Under the pieces are notes generated by a model. That model was not told the DNA's origin and ran no database searches. It worked only from the letters and a program-made list of their open reading frames with translations. A stretch of 64,000 nt of DNA from contig JAFGGO010000027.1 of NCBI GenBank assembly GCA_016930515.1, forward strand, positions 21,382 to 85,381, given 5' to 3'. Of the stretch, positions 28,118 through 37,129 are shown in pieces. The stretch comes from Promethearchaeota archaeon. GTDB taxonomy: Archaea; Asgardarchaeota; Lokiarchaeia; Sigyniarchaeales; SOKP01. Position 1 is the first letter of the stretch. The number at the start of each line of letters is the position of its first letter. The position numbers were made by a program, and so were the translations under genes.

Positions 28118-29089
28118 ATGAAAGCTTTAATTACGGGAATTACTGGTTTTGTAGGAAGTCATTTGGCAGAATACTTGTTAGGCAAGGGAGACACGGTGTT
28201 TGGAACGTACAGGTGGAGGAGCCCTCGGGATAATATAGAACATATCAAGCATAAAATAACTCTTGTAAATTGCGAGTTATTAGACGCCATGTCTGTGAAA
28301 AATTGCATATCGACCGCTAAGCCAGATGTGATTTTTCATTTAGCGGCACAATCATATGTTCCATCGAGTTTTGACGAGCCTGCTGCAACTTTGCAAACAA
28401 ACATCATCGGTACTCTCAACCTCCTCGAAGCAGTAAGGCAGATCGGAATAGACCCCATCATACACATCTGTTCGTCCTCCGAAGTGTATGGTCAAGTTAA
28501 AAAAGAAGAGGTTCCCATCCTCGAAACGAATGTTTTTCGACCAGCCTCTCCATATGCCGTTAGTAAGGTTGGAGAAGACATGATCTCTCTCCAATATTTC
28601 TTAAGTTATGGCATTAAAACAATAAGATCTCGAATGTTTACTCATACGGGTCCAAGAAGAGGAGAAGTATTTGTTGTTTCAGCGTTTGCAAAGCAAGTGG
28701 CAATGATTGAGGCGGGTCTTCAAGAACCAGTTTTGAGAGTAGGAAATCTCGATTCAGTCAGAACATTTCTCGATGTGAGAGATGCTGTTAGAGCTTACTA
28801 TTTGCTCGTTCAAAAATGTATTCCTGGAGAGGTTTATAACATCGGAGGTAATACTACAATGACTATAAGGCAAATGCTTAATCTATTATTGAATCAATCG
28901 TCAATGAAAGACGAGATAAAGGTTGAAGTAAATCCAAAACTTCTCCGTCCTTCAGATGTCACGCTTCAAGTACCAAATATTGATAAGTTTGTCAGTGCAA
29001 CGGGATGGAAGGCTGATATTCCGCTTGAAAAAACACTTCTCGATACTTTAAACTATTGGAGAGCGCGACTTAAGGTTCACGCACCCTGA
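28118..29089 (+). CDS. GDP-mannose 4,6-dehydratase / sugar-nucleotide epimerase family
   Basis: A 323-residue extended short-chain dehydrogenase acting on a nucleotide sugar. The NAD(P)-binding ITGITGFVGSH, the catalytic CSSSEVYG and the Y-x3-K of YAVSKVGED are present. LAAQSYVPSSFDEPAATLQT resembles GDP-mannose 4,6-dehydratase and GDP-6-deoxymannose reductase. It probably makes a deoxyhexose donor for surface glycans. A GT4 glycosyltransferase gene follows on the same strand after 198 bases. Confidence 0.88.
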   Translation: MKALITGITGFVGSHLAEYLLGKGDTVFGTYRWRSPRDNIEHIKHKITLVNCELLDAMSVKNCISTAKPDVIFHLAAQSYVPSSFDEPAATLQTNIIGTLNLLEAVRQIGIDPIIHICSSSEVYGQVKKEEVPILETNVFRPASPYAVSKVGEDMISLQYFLSYGIKTIRSRMFTHTGPRRGEVFVVSAFAKQVAMIEAGLQEPVLRVGNLDSVRTFLDVRDAVRAYYLLVQKCIPGEVYNIGGNTTMTIRQMLNLLLNQSSMKDEIKVEVNPKLLRPSDVTLQVPNIDKFVSATGWKADIPLEKTLLDTLNYWRARLKVHAP

Positions 29090-29287
29090 TAATTTCTCTC
29101 TTTTTAAAACTTTCACAGGTTATAATCAATTACTATTAAAATCTTTAAAGTAAAACACTTTAATTCGTGTAAATAGTATTAAAAATGCTTTAAATTTTTA
29201 ATAAAACGATTAGTTTTTTAACCAAAAGACCATTTTAATAAATAATTATTTCAATTAACTTTTTTTAGATCAACAGGGATCATTAAT

Positions 29288-30535
29288 ATGGTAAAGCAGA
29301 AACTCGATATCGGTTTATTCAGTTGCATGTATAGTCAAACAAATGGAACGGCTCATTCTGTACGGTTCCTCTCGGAGGCACTAGCCTCAACGGGACACAA
29401 CATTCATGTGTTTGCTCCAAGGATAGAAGATGGTCATAAAAAACCTGTTAACCTTCATTTTCACGATTTAGGTGGAGCGCGCATATCGAAAAAAACAGGT
29501 TTCGTGCTAAGCCTTCCCTTTCATAAATACTTTTTTTGCCAGGAAGATTACCTCGATATTGCTCATATACACACGCACGCAACGATAGGGAGTATGGCGG
29601 TAAATTGGGCCAAATTCTTAGGCATTCCAATGATCGGCTCTCACGGAAGTCCGCTTCAATTCTACGCGGCTCAATATGTTCCAATAGTCGGGAAATTATT
29701 AACTAAATTTGATTTGACATGGCGATACGAACGACATATCTTTGACAAATACGACCTAATTCATGTTCCAGGAAAATCAAAAAAAGAACAACTAAGAGAT
29801 ATGAGGTTCAAGGAACCCATTGTTTGCTTGACGAATGGAATATCTGATTATTATTATAAGAACATTAATAAAAACGGTATTAGAGATAAATATAACATAG
29901 AAGGAAAAAAAGTGCTTTTATACGCTTCTCGCTTTTCTCCCGAAAAACACATGCTTAGCGTGATTAAAAAATTCCGTGAGATACGCAAGGAGGTGCCTGA
30001 TGCTCATCTCTTGTGCGTGGGAAGTGATGGACCTTCCAAGGATCCATGTGCCAGATATGTAAAGAGGCATTACATGTCAGATTATGTGTCAGTTGTTGGT
30101 CATGTTCCATTTGAGGATTTACTCCGATTGTACAATACTGCGGATATCTCATGCCTATGGTCGTGGATAGAAGCAGAAGGATTGGTCCTTCTCGAAGCGA
30201 TGGCCCAAGGAACACCTTCAGTAGGCGCAAACGGTTGTGGTATTCGTGATGTCATTAAACACGGAAAAACAGGTTATCTTGCCAATAATTTAGATGAATT
30301 CAAGGAAAGAGTCGTAAAACTAATGAAAGATGACGATTTAAGAGCGGAATTCAGTAAAAATTGTAAGGAAATATCTCAAAATTTCAAGCATAGCAAGATA
30401 GCACAAACTTGGATTAAAATGTACAAGTTCACGATCAATGAACTTTATCCCTTGAAATATTACGGTAAGGAACGCAAGGAAAGAGTTGAATTATTAAAAG
30501 AATTCATCAAAAAAGAGCCTTCTTTAACATTTTAA
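29288..30535 (+). CDS. Glycosyltransferase family 4
   Basis: A 415-residue GT-B glycosyltransferase. The N-terminal acceptor domain begins DIGLFSCMYSQTNGTAHSVRF, and the donor domain has LLYASRFSPEKHM and the E-x7-E motif in EAEGLVLLEAMAQGTPSVG. The DIAHIHTHATIGSMAVNWAK segment is typical of diacylglycerol and mannosyl GT4 enzymes, so lipid glycosylation is one possibility, though the acceptor is not determined. A purine-rich aacaggga precedes the ATG. Confidence 0.9.
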   Translation: MVKQKLDIGLFSCMYSQTNGTAHSVRFLSEALASTGHNIHVFAPRIEDGHKKPVNLHFHDLGGARISKKTGFVLSLPFHKYFFCQEDYLDIAHIHTHATIGSMAVNWAKFLGIPMIGSHGSPLQFYAAQYVPIVGKLLTKFDLTWRYERHIFDKYDLIHVPGKSKKEQLRDMRFKEPIVCLTNGISDYYYKNINKNGIRDKYNIEGKKVLLYASRFSPEKHMLSVIKKFREIRKEVPDAHLLCVGSDGPSKDPCARYVKRHYMSDYVSVVGHVPFEDLLRLYNTADISCLWSWIEAEGLVLLEAMAQGTPSVGANGCGIRDVIKHGKTGYLANNLDEFKERVVKLMKDDDLRAEFSKNCKEISQNFKHSKIAQTWIKMYKFTINELYPLKYYGKERKERVELLKEFIKKEPSLTF

Positions 30536-30542
30536 AGTACTT

Positions 30543-31298
30543 TTAGAAATTATAAATATTCCTTAATTTTTCGAGCTTTTTTTGACATTTTATGCACAAG
30601 CCCGTGTATTTAAAGTCTATCTCCTCAACCGTTTGACAAAACTTCATCACGCATAATCTATTTTCGCAGTGGTCGAGACCCAAGACGAGATGCCCTATCT
30701 CGTGTAAGACTTCTTTTTGTATTCTCAAATTGTATAACCCTCGGTTTCTTTTTCTCTTATAAAATTGCTCTTTTAATGTTAAAGAAGATATAACGCAAGT
30801 TTTGTGATCCAAGTTGGCTTCACCAAACAAGAAATTAATATCTTTAGAGCTACTCGAATAGATGGGGAGGTTCGTTAAAGCCATTATCATGTCGAGGTTA
30901 TTTTCGATTCTCTTATCGATTAGGACTTGATAGAACTTATTTGTGGGGTGGAGTCGTACCTTTTCTAGAATTTGAACACTGGCACCTTCATACTTCTCTT
31001 TCTTGATCCCTTTTGACATCATTTTTTTTGAGAAGCGATATCGCCCAAGATCGATGATATTAAAAAAAAAAGATTCGAAAACCAATTCGATTCTACTAGC
31101 AATTTTATTAAAATATTTTCTTAAGAATGCACCACAGAACAAGATGCCCAGGTTACAGGGAAAAACAACTTCGTTCATTTGAGGGTCTACTAATTGGAAT
31201 TGAAAAGGTGTCAGAATGCCCCAGCGTTGGACTAATTTAATTATTTTTTCTTTTGACCTGGCAATTCTTCGTTCAAATCGTTTTATTCTAGAACTCAT
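30543..31298 (-). CDS. amzA: Archaemetzincin-like zinc metalloprotease
   Basis: A 251-residue protein with VLHEIGHLVLGLDHC, a C-x4-C-x-M Met-turn region (HCENRLCVMKF) and a downstream CIKC pair, which is the archaemetzincin layout. The first His and Glu, the third His and the cysteines of a second zinc site are all present. The spacing between the HExxH core and the Gly/His part is one residue longer than the usual HExxHxxGxxH. The N-terminal 100 residues are basic. Substrates of archaemetzincins are poorly known. The stop lies eight bases from the stop of the convergent GT4 gene. Confidence 0.82.
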   Translation of the reverse strand: MSSRIKRFERRIARSKEKIIKLVQRWGILTPFQFQLVDPQMNEVVFPCNLGILFCGAFLRKYFNKIASRIELVFESFFFNIIDLGRYRFSKKMMSKGIKKEKYEGASVQILEKVRLHPTNKFYQVLIDKRIENNLDMIMALTNLPIYSSSSKDINFLFGEANLDHKTCVISSLTLKEQFYKRKRNRGLYNLRIQKEVLHEIGHLVLGLDHCENRLCVMKFCQTVEEIDFKYTGLCIKCQKKLEKLRNIYNF

Positions 31299-31481
31299 TT
31301 GAATAAACCCTTATGTCTTTAATAGATAAAACCTCTAGCCTTTTAAAATCTATGTCTTTTGTGAAAGTTGTTAAATATAAATAAGTAATATTAGCATTAT
31401 GGCTTTTTAGAATTTAAAAGGTTATAAAGAATCCATCACATTCTATAGTAAAATAGATTTAATTTTACCTCATGAATTTAA

Positions 31482-32525
31482 ATGTCAAACGCTGACCATA
31501 ATTCTAATGAACAAGAAGATAAATCCCTTGAGAATGACGCAGGTGTACCAACTGAAGCTTCGATCGAACAGATCGATAAAAATACCATCCCTCACTTCTT
31601 TCCAACCTTTAGGATAACAAGGAAATATTACTCACTTCCAATAATATTGGTTGTTATATTTGCTGGATTTTTATCTTATATAACATACATCGAAGCGGGT
31701 ATCCAAATTGATCAAGGATACATACCTGGTGGACGCTCCGATCCTTTCATTGGTTTGCTAAATGGACTCATATTCATAGCAACCGCCGTAATCTCCGCCT
31801 TTATAATGATCTATTTTGCAAAGAAGAAAGGCATTGGAGTCTTGAAATATGTGTTCGCCTTCAGTTTTTGCTTATTGGGATTTACCTTGACATATTTTTT
31901 TAGTTCGGTTATTGCTTATCTTCTTATCCTAGATCTCCCTCAGTTATACCCTATTTATAATGTTGTTGATATTGAATTGCTTGTTCTTTCAGGGATCTTT
32001 GCTTTATACATTGTATATCAATACCTTAAATCAGAATCCGTGTTTACAAAGAACTTCGTGGTTCTTTACATTGGATTGTTGACTGGAGCGATTTTAGCAA
32101 TAATAATGCCCTTGTGGACGAATCTTGCTATATTAATCGGAATATCGCTTTGGGACATTTTTGCCGTGCTTTATAAAAAGGGCCCTATCAAGGAAATGAT
32201 AGATCTCGTCTCCCAAAGAGAAATCAACGAAGAAGTTGATTTAATCGAGCGGGAAAGAATTAAAGCTGGAGAAGCAGAATACAAGGCAGAAAAGCTAGAG
32301 ATAGGAATCGGCGATCTGGCATTTTATAGCATGCTTACTTCAAGCGCGCTCTTATTTACTGGTGAACTAATTGTAATGATCTTGACAGCAATAGCTGTAT
32401 TGATAGGTACTGGAATTACGATTTCAGGATTAAAAAAAAATAGAATCCTTCCAGGGCTCCCGATATCAATCTTTTTAGGGCTTGCCACCATGTTAATATC
32501 TTGGGGCGTTTTAATTTTAGTTTAA
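31482..32525 (+). CDS. Presenilin-family intramembrane aspartyl protease homologue
   Basis: A 347-residue protein with an acidic, disordered N-terminus (residues 1-45) and about nine hydrophobic segments. The two catalytic aspartates are in presenilin-like settings: ISLWDIFAVLYKKGP (Asp225) corresponds to TM6 YD, and LEIGIGDLAFYS (Asp278) to TM7 GxGD. The late LPGLPIS (residues 323-329) aligns with the PALPIS motif before TM9. The charged loop at residues 241-272 matches the position of the presenilin autocleavage loop. These stretches are closer to eukaryotic presenilin than to a generic archaeal signal-peptide-peptidase-like protein, as judged by eye. It should cleave membrane helices. Confidence 0.88.
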   Translation: MSNADHNSNEQEDKSLENDAGVPTEASIEQIDKNTIPHFFPTFRITRKYYSLPIILVVIFAGFLSYITYIEAGIQIDQGYIPGGRSDPFIGLLNGLIFIATAVISAFIMIYFAKKKGIGVLKYVFAFSFCLLGFTLTYFFSSVIAYLLILDLPQLYPIYNVVDIELLVLSGIFALYIVYQYLKSESVFTKNFVVLYIGLLTGAILAIIMPLWTNLAILIGISLWDIFAVLYKKGPIKEMIDLVSQREINEEVDLIERERIKAGEAEYKAEKLEIGIGDLAFYSMLTSSALLFTGELIVMILTAIAVLIGTGITISGLKKNRILPGLPISIFLGLATMLISWGVLILV

Positions 32526-32628
32526 ACAATTTCAGATGATTAATATTAATTTTTGGTAAAAAAACCCCTCTTTAAACTTTTTATCTTTCTTAACAAAATT
32601 TTTAAAATATGTAAGGTAAAAAGTATTT

Positions 32629-33816
32629 ATGGTTAACATTGATAATGTAAAAACAATTACGGTACTTGGAGCGGGCGTCATGGGCCGCGAAATAGCTCAA
32701 GTCGCGCTCATGGGTGGTTTTGAAAAAGTGTTCCTTTATAGCAGGTCTGAGGAAACGATTAATAAAGCTCGAAAATTCATCGCAAGTGGTTTGGAAAAGC
32801 TTCACTCAAAAAATAGTTTAAAAGAAGGATTTACGCCAGAATTATTGATGGAAAGACTTCATACGGTAAGGGACGTGAGTGAGGCAGTTAAATCAACAGA
32901 CTTCGTCATAGAATCCGTACCTGAAATAATGTCTTTAAAACAAAATATCTTCAAACAACTCGGAGAATTGAGTCCAGAACATACGATATTGACGACGAAC
33001 ACCTCTACAATGAGCATCACGCAGATTGCAGAACATTCTGGTAGACCCGATAAAGTCGTGGGAATGCATTTTTTCACACCTATTCCCTTGCTACGATTGA
33101 TTGAAATAATAAAAGGAGAGAAAACTTCAGACGAGGCAGTTGATATCACATTAGAGGTTGGTAAAAGGCTTCCTGCAATGAAAGGAAAACGATTCCTTCC
33201 CGTGATTCAAAAAGATAGACCCGGATTCATCGTTAATCGACTCACGATTGCAACTAACTTGTATTTAAGCTGGTTGTTGGACTACGCAATGGACAAAAAT
33301 GTACCAATAGAACAATTAGATGCCGATCTTGGTGGTATCACTTATTTAGGACCATACGCAAAATGGGATTATTTTGGTATTGACACGGTTTATAATGTGA
33401 TGAAATACTTTTCTGAGGTTCTCTCTCCTGAGTTTGCTCCGGGAAAAACGCTTAATAAATTACTCAAGGAAGGTAAATTGGGAAAAAAGACGGGAAAAGG
33501 ACTTTTCGAGTGGGTAGACGGTAAGCTTGAGCTAGATAAATCTAAAAAGGCAGGGCTTTTCAATTACGATCTTTACATGGCTTTACAACTAAACGAGGGA
33601 TGTCGTCTATTAGAAGAAGGAGTGGTTAGGAACTATTCTGACATAGATGAAACAATGGTTGCAGGAATGGACATGCCGGGGCCTTTCGAATTAGGTAAGG
33701 ACAAGTATAAGGAATGGGTCAAATTACTGGAAGACTTCGTGGAACGATCGGGTAAACAATATGCAAAACCGTGCGAAACTCTGAAATCAGGGAAATTCCT
33801 CGAAATGGAAAAGTAA
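32629..33816 (+). CDS. 3-hydroxyacyl-CoA dehydrogenase
   Basis: A 395-residue NAD-dependent dehydrogenase that oxidises 3-hydroxyacyl-CoA or reduces acetoacetyl-CoA. The Rossmann motif VLGAGVMGREIAQVALMGG, the catalytic region TSTMSITQIAE and MHFFTPIPLLRL, and the domain-boundary KDRPGFIVNR are all present. Its length, with a second C-terminal helical domain from about residue 310, resembles archaeal FadB-type dehydrogenases without the enoyl-CoA hydratase half. A TATA-like stretch (tttttaaaatat) lies about 25 bases before the ATG. The neighbouring genes do not encode other beta-oxidation steps. Confidence 0.93.
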   Translation: MVNIDNVKTITVLGAGVMGREIAQVALMGGFEKVFLYSRSEETINKARKFIASGLEKLHSKNSLKEGFTPELLMERLHTVRDVSEAVKSTDFVIESVPEIMSLKQNIFKQLGELSPEHTILTTNTSTMSITQIAEHSGRPDKVVGMHFFTPIPLLRLIEIIKGEKTSDEAVDITLEVGKRLPAMKGKRFLPVIQKDRPGFIVNRLTIATNLYLSWLLDYAMDKNVPIEQLDADLGGITYLGPYAKWDYFGIDTVYNVMKYFSEVLSPEFAPGKTLNKLLKEGKLGKKTGKGLFEWVDGKLELDKSKKAGLFNYDLYMALQLNEGCRLLEEGVVRNYSDIDETMVAGMDMPGPFELGKDKYKEWVKLLEDFVERSGKQYAKPCETLKSGKFLEMEK

Positions 33817-33855
33817 ATTTCTCCTCTTATTTTCATTTTTCTTTATTTAAAAAAA

Positions 33856-33864
33856 TTATAAATA
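33856..33864 (+). promoter_or_regulatory. TATA-like element of the 7TM/longin transcription unit
   Basis: The sequence ttataaata lies 55 bases upstream of the ATG at 33919 and is the only strong TATA-like match in the interval. It probably drives the membrane protein and the longin-like gene that follows 22 bases after it. Confidence 0.4.
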
Positions 33865-33918
33865 CAAGCTCTTAGATAATAATACTAATTACTTTTTAAA
33901 AAACACGGTAAGATTAAA

Positions 33919-34734
33919 ATGAGTAAAATTACGGATTTAATCAAAAAACATTTGAGCTTTATAATAGTATTATGTGTCATCATCGTTATAGACACATTAA
34001 TTGCCATTGCTTATATTACGGATCCTGGATTTTATTTACCTGGAATTCCTGAATTAAATCCAGAAATGAGTTCCATAAATTTCGCAGTTTTTGGGCTTTC
34101 TGTTCAAACCATCATATTCCTTTATGTTATTGGGTTTTATTTGATGGGAAGGTGGATAAAAACAGGAAAGAAGAACGCATCGACTCTATTGTGGTCGTTA
34201 GCGTTCCTCTTATATGGGATTGTTTTTGTTGGGATCTTATTAAGCAGTTTTGGTGTTGAATGGGCTAATATGAGAGATCCTCAGATCTTTTTTATTTGGA
34301 GGAATTTCCAAATCTTATGGGTGGCATTGATGTATGTTGGTATTGCAAAAATTCTTACGGAATCTAAGGCATTACAATATCTCCCTGCTGTTATCTTTCT
34401 CGCTTTAGGATATCTTATTTTCTCGATAGGATTATTAATTATAGGAGAAATAAATCAAACCTTTGCTTTATTTCTCTACTCTTTCTGGTGTCCTTTATGC
34501 TCCATTATCGCATATAGTTTCTTCTTGTACGGAAGAAAAATGAAGATTACCAGCGCAAAAATCATATCAATTGGATTTACATTATTAGGAATTACTTATA
34601 TGGCATGGGCGCCGTGGTATAAGCCTGAAGTGATAGAATTATATTTCTTTTGGTTCTTTCTATTCAACGTGTCATTATCCTTTATTCTTCTTGGATATGT
34701 GGTCATGCCATACGAAATAAAAGCAAAAAGTTAA
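33919..34734 (+). CDS. Seven-transmembrane-type membrane protein
   Basis: A 271-residue protein with about seven hydrophobic segments (near residues 14-34, 56-76, 92-114, 128-146, 154-178, 182-200 and 240-262) and short loops. No signal peptide or catalytic motif. Size and topology resemble the 291-residue protein at 8420-9295. It is followed after 22 bases by a longin-like gene and then a roadblock gene on the same strand, so it may be the membrane receptor for soluble GTPase-regulator-type proteins. That role is inferred from context only. Confidence 0.75.
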   Translation: MSKITDLIKKHLSFIIVLCVIIVIDTLIAIAYITDPGFYLPGIPELNPEMSSINFAVFGLSVQTIIFLYVIGFYLMGRWIKTGKKNASTLLWSLAFLLYGIVFVGILLSSFGVEWANMRDPQIFFIWRNFQILWVALMYVGIAKILTESKALQYLPAVIFLALGYLIFSIGLLIIGEINQTFALFLYSFWCPLCSIIAYSFFLYGRKMKITSAKIISIGFTLLGITYMAWAPWYKPEVIELYFFWFFLFNVSLSFILLGYVVMPYEIKAKS

Positions 34735-34756
34735 TGAAATCTGAGGGTGGGAATTC

Positions 34757-35173
34757 GTGATAAACGCAGTCTTCATTATTAGAAAAGGAATATGCATTTT
34801 TTCTCGACAATATGGAGAAAAAAATATTGAAAGCGACCGATTTTCGGCTCTGATTGAAGGTCTCAATAGGTTTGCTGAAAATATATCGGGAGGTGTCTTG
34901 CAACAAGTAATTCTTGGCAAGGACACTTATTATCTTTCCGTCATAAACGATATTCTATTCGTCTATCAACACGACGAATTGAAAAGCTCGAAACTCGAAA
35001 AAATTTCAAAAACATTTAGTGATAAATTTTTTGAACTCTTTCATGTGGACTTGATTAAAACAGAAAACAACCCTTCCGTGTATGTGAAATTTGAAACGGA
35101 AGCAGATGACATTCTAAAAATGAAGGGAAAGCCATTCCATAAAAAGATGCACGATTTCGCTTCAAAGTTTTAA
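34757..35173 (+). CDS. Longin-like domain protein
   Basis: A 138-residue protein. Its order of strands and helix fits a longin or roadblock-related fold: INAVFIIRKGICIFSRQYGE, then a helix IESDRFSALIEGLNRFAENI, then strands around TYYLSVINDILFVYQ and a C-terminal helix. Longin domains occur in SNAREs, AP-complex small subunits and GTPase exchange factors. The length is identical to the candidate longin at 61127, and both begin MI-x-A. The start is GTG, with a gagggtggg Shine-Dalgarno-like sequence. It is likely co-transcribed with the 7TM gene. Confidence 0.7.
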   Translation: MINAVFIIRKGICIFSRQYGEKNIESDRFSALIEGLNRFAENISGGVLQQVILGKDTYYLSVINDILFVYQHDELKSSKLEKISKTFSDKFFELFHVDLIKTENNPSVYVKFETEADDILKMKGKPFHKKMHDFASKF

Positions 35174-35308
35174 ATCTTTCCTTATTTTTTCTCTTTCTTT
35201 TCTTAACTTGTTATACTAGTTTATAGGATTATTTACCTAATTATATAGATTTATATAATTTCATGACAAACTATAAAATCATACTCTTAATTAATTATAT
35301 TGTTCACC

Positions 35309-35953
35309 ATGATTAATCACCCCAATCCTCAGAAATTTCACGGACTTCTAACGGCGCTTACGGATTGTTTAAAAAAACTCGTTAGCAACAATGCGGATGT
35401 GATTGGCGCCGCAATCGTCTCGCTTGAAGGAATGCCCATTGCCTCTACTTTTTCTAAAGACATAGACGATGCCTTGTTGGGCGCCATGATGGCCGCCGTG
35501 CAATCCTTTGCGGAACGCTCGGTCCGACAACTTTCGCGTGGTGCACTCAAGAGCGTTTTGATAGAAGCAAACGAAGGAAATATCTTGATATCAAAGGCTG
35601 AAAACGGTACGATTCTTTGCGTGCTTACCAAACCTGAACCTAGCTTGGGCATGATCTTGCTAAATGTTCAATCAACATGCAACGAAGTATCAAAAATGTA
35701 TGCAAGGGAGTTGTCAACGGAAGAGATTGAGCGTGCCTATAGGAAGATACTATTAATCATGAAAGAAAATAACACCTCGCGATTGTCGCTAGAACGGACC
35801 CGTCTTCCAGAATTCTTCGAATCTAACCTTTTAACGAATAATCAAGATGGGTTACCCTCTTTCAAGCTCGAAGTCGATTTGTACTTGAAAGAAAACCAAG
35901 TGAATGTGTTCTATGACAAGCAAAAAGTTTCAATTCAAAAATTTGACAATTAA
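35309..35953 (+). CDS. Roadblock/LC7 domain protein
   Basis: A protein of 214 residues counted from the ATG at 35309 (a TTG three codons upstream also opens the frame). Residues about 15-110 have the roadblock pattern: VIGAAIVSLEGMPIAST, a central helix DDALLGAMMAAVQSFAERSV, then NILISKAENGTILCVLTKPE and LGMILLNVQSTCNEV. The remaining 100 residues are helical and charged. Roadblock proteins dimerise and act as GTPase-activating or scaffold subunits (MglB, Ragulator), and Asgard genomes carry many. The neighbours are a 7TM protein, a longin-like protein and a winged-helix protein. Confidence 0.85.
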   Translation: MINHPNPQKFHGLLTALTDCLKKLVSNNADVIGAAIVSLEGMPIASTFSKDIDDALLGAMMAAVQSFAERSVRQLSRGALKSVLIEANEGNILISKAENGTILCVLTKPEPSLGMILLNVQSTCNEVSKMYARELSTEEIERAYRKILLIMKENNTSRLSLERTRLPEFFESNLLTNNQDGLPSFKLEVDLYLKENQVNVFYDKQKVSIQKFDN

Positions 35954-35996
35954 TTTTCGCTCTTTAAGATCCCCGTGATAATGATTTTCAAATGAA

Positions 35997-36284
35997 GTGA
36001 TAAAAACGACAGATACTAAAAATGGAGATGAGGCCCCTAAGACGGGTGTTGAGAAAATAATTGATTTCTTTAACTCCCTTGAAACAAATAAACCCCTCGC
36101 TATCGCGGAAATCGTGGAAAAAACGGGATTGTCCTGGACTTTCGTGAGAAAAACTCTTGAACAACTGAAAGAAGACTTTATTGGTCTGAATTTTGAAAAA
36201 TCGGGGAATACGTGGATTGCTTGGAAGGATAGGGACAGGATTGCCAAGAAAATGGACGACACGTGCGGACATCTCTTAAAATGA
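35997..36284 (+). CDS. Winged-helix DNA-binding protein
   Basis: A 95-residue protein whose middle is a helix-turn-helix: PLAIAEIVEKTGLSWTFVRK, a recognition helix TLEQLKEDF, and wing strands NFEKSGNTWIAW. The start is GTG. It lies 43 bases after the roadblock gene and is probably a small local transcription regulator. ESCRT-II-type winged helices were considered, but the protein is too short and has only one winged-helix unit. Confidence 0.75.
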   Translation: MIKTTDTKNGDEAPKTGVEKIIDFFNSLETNKPLAIAEIVEKTGLSWTFVRKTLEQLKEDFIGLNFEKSGNTWIAWKDRDRIAKKMDDTCGHLLK

Positions 36285-36382
36285 TTTTTAAGCCTCTATT
36301 CTTGAAAGATTCCGATCGTTTAATTATCAAGAATTTTAAAGTAAAAAAGGATGTTTATTGAATATAGAATTAACCGAAAAAA

Positions 36383-36901
36383 GTGAAAAAAATGAATGAA
36401 ATGGAAGAAAAAGTTTTAGAAAAAGCGTTTGAACTTGGACAAAAATACGAAAAAAAAAATACTGGCTGCGCACAAAGCGTTATTGCCGCACTCTTTGACG
36501 CTTTAGATATATGGAACGAAGATATTTTTAAATCTGCTAGCGGTCTGGCCGACGGATTGGGATTAACGGGAGATGGGTCTTGTGGAGCTCTCGTTGGGGC
36601 TTCCATGGTAATTGGATTCTTGTTTGGACGAGAACGGAAGGATTTTGGAGACATTCAAAAACCAATAAAATCCTACATGCTCGTTAAACAACTTCACGAC
36701 CAATACATTCAAGAATACGGGTCCTGTCGCTGCCACGATGTCCAAAAGACTTTTACAGGAAAAACATGGAACATGTGGAACCCCGAAGATTTAAAAAATG
36801 CAATGGAACCTGGAGGCTTGTTAGATCATTGCCCTCAACTTGTTGGGAATGTAGCCCGATTAGCGTGTAAAATCATATTAGATAATGGATTCACTTTTTA
36901 G
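36383..36901 (+). CDS. C_GCAxxG_C_C family protein
   Basis: A 172-residue protein with NTGCAQSVIAAL, DGSCGALVGASMVIGFLFG, a SCRCHD pair and a late HCPQL, all conserved in the family. Its cysteines suggest a redox or metal role that has not been established for the family. GTG at 36383 or ATG at 36392 starts it. It is a paralogue of 2862-3296 and here follows the winged-helix gene. Confidence 0.82.
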   Translation: MKKMNEMEEKVLEKAFELGQKYEKKNTGCAQSVIAALFDALDIWNEDIFKSASGLADGLGLTGDGSCGALVGASMVIGFLFGRERKDFGDIQKPIKSYMLVKQLHDQYIQEYGSCRCHDVQKTFTGKTWNMWNPEDLKNAMEPGGLLDHCPQLVGNVARLACKIILDNGFTF

Positions 36902-37129
36902 TAATTTTTCAAAACTTTGTTTTACTTTTCTTTTGCTTGTTTTTTATTGGATTATTAATTTTTTTACTTTGAACTTCGCTAACGCTGTACTCTTTTAGTT
37001 TACAATGAAATTTTTCTTATTTCAAGATTTTATTGCAAAAAGTATTACCTCTCTTTCTAAATAAAAATGGAAGATTTTAGAAACCTATAATAACTGTCAA
37101 GTTGAATTATTAGATATAGGATTATTTAC

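Noticed and set aside
29200..29260. AT-rich palindrome aaataattattt upstream of the GT4 gene
   Set aside because: Short and composed only of A and T, so expected by chance in this composition.
35997..36284. Winged-helix protein considered as an ESCRT-II (Vps25-like) subunit
   Set aside because: Only one winged helix in 95 residues; Vps25 has two in about 170-200 residues.
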